A stretch of 64,000 bases of DNA, taken from Gibbula magus. Taxonomy: Eukaryota; Mollusca; Gastropoda; Trochida; Trochidae. Position 1 is the first letter of the stretch. Each line of letters begins with the position of its first letter. The stretch spans positions 20,585,232 to 20,649,231 of the forward strand of contig OW388300.1 in NCBI GenBank assembly GCA_936450465.1, in the 5' to 3' direction. Shown in pieces: positions 51,101 through 62,400 of the stretch. The position numbers were made by a program, and so were the translations under genes. A model generated the notes under the pieces. It was not told the DNA's origin. It saw only the letters and a program-made list of their open reading frames with translations, and made no database searches.

Positions 51101-54100
51101 TTAAAACAATGTTCTCGTTTACACACAGATTCATTGCTGTCATATTTATCAGCTGATTCTATTATTTTCAATGACGACATAATTTATGAAATGTTGATGA
51201 CAATTGGCAGGACTGGTATGTTGATACGTGTTTGAACATAAATTGATTCTGTGAGGAATTTTTTTTTTCCCAAGTCAAACAACCAAAGGCTTTTCAAGGT
51301 GCCAAATATAGGTTATAACTGATTAAATCTGTATATTCTCAGGGATGACACGCATATGTATTGATGATCAACTTATTTTTAAACAATGGCGACGTTCTAA
51401 CATATAGTTCCTTTTACCGTATTCAGTGATCGAAGGAAAAGGGTGTAATAAAACAGGAATCACTGAGAAACTTCTGTAAATGTTTAGGTAATTAAATGGC
51501 TCGTAGGTTTTGGACGAACATGTGAACATCGTGTAAATTTTTTAAAACTGTAGACGTGATTTTGAAATCAATTCTTTAACGGAAAAGATATTGTCGGAAA
51601 AGTTGAATTAAGTTTCGATGACATGTTATCAAATAAATAGTTACAAAATCAGTGTTTCCTGCTGAAATATTCAATTAATTGCTATATCAGAATAAGTAAT
51701 ATTTCCTACTCTCTAGATATCACCTCGAATACAGTTCAGTTAAGGAAAATGGTTAAATGCAATATATCTTAAAGACATTGACATTTAGCTTCGCTGTTAT
51801 GGAAATGTTATTGATAGAGTATAGTATAATTGAAAATGAGATGACACTGCCTTTACAGTGAGGGAGCTCTTGTTTCAGAGTCCACGAAACTGTGGATAGT
51901 TATAAATTCATCTAGCAATTGTTGAATGGCGAAACAAGAATAGGTTCAATCGAAGTCGTCAGTATATTGTTTGATATGTGTTATAATTTTTATTCCCCGG
52001 AAAACCATCGATTTTATCAGACTGTACCTCTTTTCTGTTCTCATCCTGCTACATCAGAGTTCTGCAGCGCTACACCAATCTCATTAAAATCTACTCAGCT
52101 TTTTCTTTTTCATCTTTGCTCGTTGGGCTTGCTTGCTGTGTCCTCGTTGATGTTCCGCTAGCTCTATGAACAGTTGAGTTGAGTCAGGAACTTTGTATTA
52201 TCCTTGACGTTAATCAGAATAACAGTTCTACTCGTGTAAATAACAGTTGAGGTTTAGCATGATCACAGTGGTGTTGATGTAGATAACAGTTCCGTATGCA
52301 TAGATGATGGTTAACCATGGAACCAAAACGCAAACATGTTACTCATTAGCTTATATAACAACACCTCGTAATACTTTGAACACTTACGGTGGTTGTGGAT
52401 AAGTCATTCACTGCTGTGTTATTTCGGCTGAAATAGATTTAATGGCCTTTTATAAAAAAAAAGTTTTCACACGTGATTTTGTATATTTTTGGATCACATT
52501 CTAGGTAAAGTAAATGTTTTGTTCGCACTAGTAAATTCTTGAAGATTTTCGTGATGGACATCGAAAATTGTGTCGTGAATTCAATGTACCTCTATCAATT
52601 CGTTCTTAATTAATACCTCTTCATGCAACCTTCTATGATATGAGGTCCTACTTTATAAAGGGTACCATGCACTAGATATCAATATGTGTTCTTCTCTCTT
52701 CCAGAGCTCAATCTAATAAGCCGATTTGTACATATAGTTGTTCTTATCTTGATAAGCTTTAGATAAGTCATTCATTGCTGTGTTATTTGGCCTTAAATAG
52801 TTTGTATGGTCTGACAGCCTTTAATATAAAAACATTAAGATGTAGTTCTGTATAGTTTCTGTATACTTCCTTAAAGGTATAATCGATGTATAAACGATGT
52901 TTTTGATGAGCTAGTAGAGTCTTGAAGATATTCGTCATGGACATCGCAAATTGTTTCTGGAATCCTATTCACCTCTAGCAATTCGCCTCTTTAATTAACC
53001 CTGTCCTTCACGTAACGTCCTATGCTTTGACGTCCCGCATAAGATATTATACTATAAACTAGAAGTCAATATTTGTTGTTCTTTCTTCAGGAGCACAATG
53101 AGGCGACTTGTACACGTAGTTGGTCTAATTTTGATGAATTTAAAAATGTCCGTTGCTATGTTTTCTAACAATAGGGGTGCATATAAAAAGCACGAAAGAA
53201 TAAGCTTATATTTTTATCTCAACGGAAAGTGGATATTTTTCTTGCATGCATTTGTCATTGTTTTACTTATCAAAAGCGTCACTGATGCACTGGTAAGATG
53301 TCACCAGCCGAGTAACAAATAATCTATTTTCCAAAAGAGGTTTTACATTTTCAGTGTAATTACAATACAACCTCAATATCCTCTGCTGTCCCTGAACACA
53401 CTATATTTTATTTTAGTCTCTGTCACTGTCTTCACAGTTCCTTAAATGAACACAATATATCGGTGGCATTTTGTTTTAGTCTCCATCTCCAGACGTCTGC
53501 ACAGTTCCTTTAATGAAGTTATATCTCCCATATCTAAATATGAAATCTGCCTCTACCACTCTCACTTCTGATGTTATTTAATATGTGCCCCTGTTCCTGT
53601 CCCAGACGGCTGCACTGCCCGCGGAACATGATCCACTTGAACCTGTTTGTGGCGGTGCTGGTCCGGGCTGCTATTTCCCTGATGAAGGGAGCTCTTCTAG
53701 TCAACGAAGTCGGCTTTCCAGTAGATGTGCACGTTACTGAATCCGGCAAGACCATATTCGTGGATCCAGGTGGGCCGGTAAGTGTTTTATCAGAGTTATA
53801 TATCGTTATGACTAATGGATGTTTCCAAAGCATATTTGCATTTGGATCTTGTAAGCTTCGTACTGTAGGCCCGTGCCCTCGAAATATTGAATATCGATTG
53901 ATTGATTGATTGAGAAAGAAGTGATCTTCACCAACGCGTATCACTCATTCATTGCCTATTCTATTTAGGGCTGCGTATTGCCTCAATTTTTGTATTGTGA
54001 TACGTATTGCTGAACTATAATGTATTGCAATACGTACCACATTATATAGCAAGATCCTCTGACAATGAGATGTTTCTCTAGAAACCATTTTAGCTAGTGT

Positions 54101-57100
54101 CAATGATATTACAACATGCTAAATGAAACCTACATTCAACTATTATAGTTCTTTTTGCATTTTAAACATGACACATTTGATAAATAATTTTCAGATCTTC
54201 TGATCATCTGATCATCTGTAATACAGTCCAACACTCTTTCTAGCACTTCACAATAAGTTTCTTAATCCAAGTTAAGCTAGTTAATGTGCCATTTAAAAGA
54301 TAAATGAATAAATTTGACTTAATATTTGTTGGTACAATAGATTGCGATATGAAAATCGTATTGCAATACGTGCATTGCACAACAGCCTTAATTCTATTCC
54401 AACATGCCTCTTAAAGAAACTACTCAATAACTATCGAAGATGAAAGATTTAAAAAATCACATGACAAAGACCATCCTTTGACATTTGCTATGTCAGAGAG
54501 AAAAATGATAAATGATGTCTAAGTCTTTGCATGTTTTGTCAAGTTTCAATAATTTGTCACTATTTCAATAAACATCATTCTTAAAACTTTCACATGCTGC
54601 TAACCATGTAATATTTTCCAAAAAATTCCAAAAGTAATGAATGAAGTATTTACGTTTACCTATGTTGTATTTTGGCAGTGCGTATCTTTATCTCCGACAC
54701 GGATGTATGTATCGTATGATAGCAGTTATGAAGATAACACGTTTTCCAAGATTGAAGCTGGCATTGATAGCGGGCAACAACGAACGTCATTCCATGACGA
54801 GTTGCCTCCCTTAGTTTGATATTTTATATAACTTCAGTCCAACAGTATCCACATTCTAACATTCAATGAAAACAGCTTCTCCGTCTCCTGCTATGATTCC
54901 ACTCCAATCTGGCAACTGAGATATGGAAATATTTAACTTACTTTGAGACTACAACGTTGAGGTTCTACCACAAATGATAAATAGCAACGTTAAAGGGAGG
55001 GTTCCTTTAAGGTGTTTTTGTTGAAACGAAATTTGAGGGGACATTTTATGTGTTCTATTCAACTATGCTGTTCATGTTTGATTAACCGTGTGGTAAGTTT
55101 TGCAACGACATAAAAATACATTATCGATAAGTCCAACGGTACATTATTTGCTACTTCGCAGATATTCTTTCAATAAATATTTGTATTATTAGAAAGAAGC
55201 TTTTTTCAACATATTAACTTAAAACGCCAAAAACAAAATGGCGGATACCCCTAAAGTCTTATATACAAGCATTATTTACCTCCACAGCACTGGGAGTGCC
55301 GACTGTTCTTCACCCTGTTCAACTACAGCATCATGGCCAATCTGTTCTGGATATTCAACGAAGGTCTCTACCTACAGCTCATATTGTCCATAGCAGTGTT
55401 CGCAGATAAGACCAAGATACGCTGGTTCGTGCTGCTCGGATGGGGTATGTTGGATCAGTGGATCAGTTTGCTAACCGTCAGAGTGAATTACGCCTTAGTT
55501 ACTCACAAATTATTTAATAATAATCATAATGATAATAGTCCATATGTACAGAGCATATATCCATGCACACTGCATGCTCAAAGCGCTGGTCGACATAATA
55601 CCCCTGGTCAACGAGTACAGAACACTTCCTATACAACAGGTTGCCTGTCAAGATTCAAACTTAGTCAGGGTGTCGTATGCCTCTGTTTACTTATGTTTTA
55701 ATCCTTGTACATTAGTCTTAGTTATTCCATCGACTAGTAAGCTTGTGGTTTCACAGTCACTGAGTCAGTTCGTTAGAGTTTCGTGGGTCTATGTTTACTT
55801 ATATGATTTAAACTTAGTACAGTAGTCTTACTTATTCTTTCCCCTAGTGAGCTATTTCCGCCTTACTTCAGCCAGTTTGTTTGTCAGTCAGGGTTTCACT
55901 AGATTATATTATCTTTATGTTTTAACTGTTATGTAATCGTCATACATGTCACGTCCATGTCTTTGTCCTTCATGGATAGGATAAATAACACATGGTTGGG
56001 ACCTTATACCTCACTCTAGGATGATTATGACTTAAAGATATAACTGTTGAATCATACAAGTATGCGCTATTGTACCTTATGATTTCATCGTTTCGTGAAA
56101 AAAGTATTATTGTCTACACTTAAAGGCGCTGTAGCACGTTTTTTCGCTCAAATAAGGCGATGAAATGTATTTTAAAAATAATGTCAACAATAGCAAAACA
56201 CCCTTCTCTCTTCGGAAAATCAAGTTACAAATGAGTGTACATGGTTCCGGAAAGCCATGGGAATTGTTTTTGTCATTCGAAATAATAAAATGTGTTCACA
56301 ATAAAATGGCCGCCATGCCATGTTTGCTTTATACGCATTACCGTTATTACCACTACGGATAATTGGTTTGTGTAATAAGATGTTTTACCCTCTAAAGTAA
56401 ATATAAATGACACAAACTATCATTATAAATGGGAAATTTGAAAAAATAAAATTTGCAAAAAAAACGTGCTACAGCGCCTTTAAAGGGGCAGTAGCACGTT
56501 TTTTCGCTGAAATATGTCGATGAAATGTATTAGAAAAATAATGTCACCAATAGTAAAACTTCGTTCCCACTTCGGAAAATCAAGTTAAAAAATGAGTGTA
56601 CATGGTTCCGGAAAGCCATGGGAATCGTTTTTGTCATTCGAAATAATAAAATGTGTGCACAATAAAATGGCCTCCATGCAATGTTTGCTTAATACGCAAC
56701 ACCGTTATTACCACTACTGATAATTCGTTTGTGTAATAAGATATTTTACCCTCTAAAGTAAATATATATGTCATAAACTATTATTATAAATTAGAAATTT
56801 GAATAAATACAATTTGCAAAAAACGTGCTACTGGCCATTTAAACTTGACCATCAATAAACTCTATGTCTACACTATAGATAAAATATTTAATGATATTGA
56901 TGCTTCCAGGGACACCGATTCTGTTCATCATACCCTGGGTCGTTGTGAGGATATTCTACGACAATACAATGTAAGCTGTGTAACTACATAGTCATAGAAG
57001 GCCATTTAGAAATGGCATACATAAGAACTGGAAGATTTTCAGGATAAAAACTTGTGAAAATACACGACGTTTCGGAGTATATATACTCACTCCTTCATCA

Positions 57101-59382
57101 TCACATTCATGAAGGAGTGAGTATATACTCCTAAACATCGTGTATTTTGACAAGTTTTTAAAGAAAATATTCCTGTTCTTATTTACATAGACGACTTGTT
57201 ATATATTTGAAGACTTGGTGCCTAAAAAACACTTTAAAAATATAAATATACACTATTTTTTAATCAACAAAGGATTTTTATTTAATCAATATATGTGTGG
57301 ATCAGAATTAAGACCTAGTTACTGTTGATAACAGTGACAATAATACACTGGTGTCCAGTTTGAAACTTCCTATGAAAATCAGCTTATATAATATACTTAT
57401 TCTCTTTCATTAACATGTTGCAGGTGTTGGAATGTTTATTTGAAAAATCGGAATCTTCTATGGATAATAAGAGGACCGATGATTTTATCTGTGTTTGTAA
57501 GTACTGTCTTCTCTGAAATATTTCATCAAAATGAGGAAGATTTACAAGTAATGTAAATGAAACATTTTAAACGCTTGTTTATCTTTTGAACGTCTAATTA
57601 GAGATTAATTTGAGAGTTTTTTACACGCGTAATTGACAAGTATTCTGTTCATCAGCTTCTCGTTTTGGATACAGCGTTCATTGACCTTACTAACGTTGTA
57701 TATTTACTTAAATACCCCAAATAGATATGAAGAAGTTACACCATTTTCATACTTTAAAAGACAAAACGTGATTTCTTACAAATTGTTTATCTTTTTTTTC
57801 AGGTAAATTTCATATTTTTCATCAACATTGTACGACTGTTGTTCACCAAGCTGTCGGCGTCTACAGCACACGAGTCCCGGAAGTATAGATACAGGTATGT
57901 AATACCCTCAACCGCAAAAGTAACGTCACCATACAAAATACAAGATAATTCAATCCACGAGTAATAAACACGAATTAACAGAGATACGTCATGTCTTCAG
58001 AAACCAACTAAACTAAATTTGAAATTTCAAAACATTGTCTGTTCATATTTCCGAGAAACACACGTTTCATTTTCATCATTTTCAATCTCTTTTACAAGAC
58101 GAGATAGGTTTTTTACTTGTTTATTACGTCCTACAGTAAGGTTATTTACGTCCAAAACATATTTTAGTATCAAATTTCTTCATTTTATGAATGTTTAAGT
58201 TACATGTTAAACATTCTGGCCAAAACCCATTTTGCAAAAACGTGTACTTGAACCGACATACAAATAAAAGTATAATTTTATACTCTGAATGTCTCTGTTG
58301 TATGACACTGGCGTACCTCTGTACCAATCATGTCCCTATAACAAGCATCCATAATCGACTACGGCAGCAGTATTTCGTTTTTTTACACTGTTCAACATGT
58401 GGTGACGTTTTTTTGTTATATTAAAATAGCATTTCCTTTAATGCCTATACATATATTTAATCAAGGCAGAGTGTTCAAAGATGATAGTTGTTGGCGACCA
58501 GTCTATATCTGTTACATGTTTAAAGAGACACCGCGTCGAGAATGAAATTCAGATCATGTGTAATCTACCTATGCTGATTAACATATGTCTGCTCACGAGT
58601 CACAGACACCGAATTTCAGACAATTGACGTAATTGGTAATAAAAACTACTGCATGTAGACAGTGAAGTGAAGCGTAACTGGTTAGCAGACACTCTAATCA
58701 ACTTAGTGAGATAAATATGGAATTCATTTTTATCCTCGACGCAGTGTCCCTTTAATTAAGCATGTTACATTTAAACTTCATGAACATCTGAAACAATGCA
58801 AGAGAATGATCATGACCATTTCAGACGGCTGGCGAAGTCGACACTAATCCTAATCCCGCTGTTCGCTGTCTACTACATGGGGTTAATCTGGCTCCCCGAA
58901 GATCTGGGATCAACCGGAAATGTCGCCAGGCTGTACATAGAGCTTGTGTTCAACTCCTTCCAGGTATGACATCGTTATCTTTAGTGTCATTTAATCTACA
59001 AAATAAATACACATGATTTTCTAACGAAGTCTCGATGAATGGTTAAATGTTGGGATATTCAGTGCTCACTATTGTTGCCGACTCAGAAGCTATGTTTTTT
59101 AAAGCTTAAAAGCAAAAAGTACAAATAATTATTCAGTCGCAGATAAATATTGTGAACAAACATACACCAAGCAGAAACAATAGCATTAATTACAACGAAT
59201 ATATATTATTTTTAAGTGTAAGATAGCAAGTAGAACAATGCGCTTTTATATATTATCAGCACATTCCAAATCCATTCAGATATATACCTGTAATGAAAGG
59301 TGTGACAAGTCTACAGAACGCAAAAGGTGCAAATGCAATTTATACAATGAAAGTAAACTAATTTTGCATAAATAAATTTCAC

Positions 59383-59416
<34 letters not shown>

Positions 59417-62400
59417 TGTAATCATGTCCAGAATCTTTTACTTGATAACGGTGTTAGAATCTTAGAAACCAATTTCATTTCGCTATTTTCCAATAATCAG
59501 ATTGCAAGACACTAACACTTTAGTTGGAAAATACGAAATTTATATCGCCCAGGTGAAATAGTATAAGGCTTCAGTTTCAAACCCACGCCTCAGGTATTTT
59601 TTTTCTAGGTTTCCAAAAGTAAGGGGCAAATAACTGTAATTTTTTAGCCTCATAAAACATTGGACATAGAAAATGTCACTCGTTTCTGTTGAGATGGAGT
59701 GTAGGAGTGAGATTATTGACTATTTGGAATAGTAACACATGTTTAAGAGGGGTTTTGCTTTAGTTATATAAATAATTGTATAAATTTTGTTTGTTTAACT
59801 CTTCATTCAAAAAAAAATGTCGTAAAAAAAAAATCGCGTCATCGCATCATTTTTGTCAGCCAGTAAAGACCAGAAACATTTTTTAGGCCTAATGAAACAA
59901 ACTTTTATTTTAGCGACTACAGACACATTGCTTGACATTCCTGCTCTACTGTTATAGCTGTACCATGCGACAATCACAGTTGTTTTCTTTTCTTTCAGGG
60001 TTTCTTCATATCTATGCTCTTCTGTTTCTTAAATGCCGAGGTAAGAAATGCGTTTTCGTTGATCTTGAAGTAAACATATACTATACAACTGACATGTTTC
60101 TCAGTATAATGGTACTTTTATTAATTATGGTACCACCGAGTTACTAGCCCCTGATAGGGATTTTACCATCCCTGCTCTTCTTTCGAAGTTTCATCTGTGT
60201 TAAGGTTGATTAGCATCCTGCCTGAGGAGGCAAGGCAAAGTTGATCTAATCAACATATATTTAAATAATTAATTTCATATTTCATAAAATAAATCAACAT
60301 TTTGTACCTACGGACGCAACTGAATACTATATTCCCCGCTTCGCGCTAAATGCGCGGCGGGGGATATAGTATTCGGCTGCGTCCGTACGTACGAGGGGCG
60401 TTCAATAAGTGTTGCAAGCGGGGCATTGGTGTTTACATAAACAGTGTCAGCTTATAGCAGGTGTTACTATAGTCAAAACATAACATTGACACATGTCAAA
60501 ACAATTTCTAGACATAACAATTATTTAGATATAATAGCTGCGCTGACCTAGGGGTCTCCATAATCATGGATTCTCTCAAACATGAACAACGCGCTGTGAT
60601 CAAGTTCCTTACTAAAGAGGGATGCAAAGCTACAGAAATACATAATCGTATGTGTAATGTGATGGGTAAGGATGCTCCTAACTTTTCAACAGTTTGTCGC
60701 TGGTCTCTTCAGTTCAAGCGGGGCAGGGAGTCCTTAGACGATGACCCACGGTCAGGCAGGCCATCTGAAGTCACCCGACCGGAAGTTATTGCCGCTATCG
60801 AAAGACGAATTTTAGCTGACAGCCGTGTTAAAGTTTCTGAACTGTCTTTGGAATTCCAGATATCAGTTGGAAGTGTTGAAAAAATAATTCATGACCATCT
60901 TGGTATGTCCAAGGTATCTGCAAGATGGGTACCCAGAAACCTCACAGCACAAGATCGCCAGAAAAGAACCGAAAGTTGCATGGAACTCCTGGATCGGTTT
61001 AATGCGGATGAAGCCAGGTTTTTGTCTCGTCTGGTGACAGGTGACGAAACCTGGATCCACCACTGGGACCCGGAAACTAAACTGGAATCCAAGCAATGGA
61101 AGCACCCGAGTTCACCGCCTCCCCTGAAGTTTCGCACTCAACCATCAGCTGGCAAGGTTATGGCGACAATCTTTTGGGATGCAAAAGGCATATTATTAAT
61201 TGATTACTTGCCAACCAAAACTACAATGAATGGTCAATATTATGCCAACCTAATGCAAGAATTGCGAAAGACAATTCGACAGAAACGCCGTGGAATGTTG
61301 ACACGTGGTGTTCTGATTTTGCATGACAACGCTCCAGTCCACAAGTCAAGAGTTGCACAGGCCGCTATACGTGATTGTGGATTCGAACAGCTTAACCACC
61401 CACCCTACAGCCCAGACCTAGCCCCCAGTGACTACTTCCTGTTCAGAAACCTGAAATCCGCCCTACGTGGAAGGCACTTCCGGGATGACGAAGACGTCAA
61501 AGCTGCCACAGAGGCGTGGTTAGGGGGGCAAACGGAAGACTTCTACAAAAGCGGCATCAAAAGCCTTAAAGAGAAATGGAATAAGTGTCTGTATTGAGGT
61601 GAAGGGTAACTATATTGAAAAATAAAAGTAAAAAATTGATTACGCGAGTTGGTTTTATATTGAACGCCCCTCGTACGTACGAAATGGAATAACTCAAGTA
61701 CCTTTCATTGATTCTTTAATATTTTGCATATAGGTTCACCCTTGGGAGACGAATGTTCCTATAGAGTTTTGTGACCTTGACCTTCATTTAAAGGTCACAA
61801 CGAGACATTGTCATTTTACCCTTGTCAGCGGGGTCTCAAGAACCGCTGATTGGATTTTCTTAATTTCTTACGCACAATTTCCTCTAGGGAAGATAAAAGG
61901 GCTGATTAGATTTTGGCAATTAAGTCAAAGAAGATTTTGGTGATCTTGACATTATTCTCAAGGTCACAACGGAACTTCAAGTTTTTCTAAATGTTAAGCT
62001 TGTCAGTGGGATATCACAAAAACTGTTCATTCTCATCGTTATCACCCACCAATTGTTCTTTTAAGGAAGATTCAGAGCACAATCGATTTGTTGACCTTGA
62101 CATTATTTTCAAGTTTTAAACATTACTTTGCGGCGCAGATCATGTCACCTTCGTGACAACTGCTTGTTGTCTATACATTGGCAATCACACAGTAAACCTT
62201 GGCACGTTTGAAATCAAACCACTTGACATTATTTTTTTCAAAATAAACATTAGTCACGTCCTGTATCCTCCTGTAGTGATACGAGCTAATACTGAAGAGA
62301 GGGAAATATATCAAAGCATACAATAACTGAGTAAAATATTTTCAAACGTTATAAGACAAATATTATCTACTGATTGCAGGTTCAGAATGAAATACGAAAG

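Noticed and set aside
53571..53909. Independent 112-codon gene
   Set aside because: It is receptor exon 4 (53606-53777) read through both splice sites into the intron and a LINE tail.
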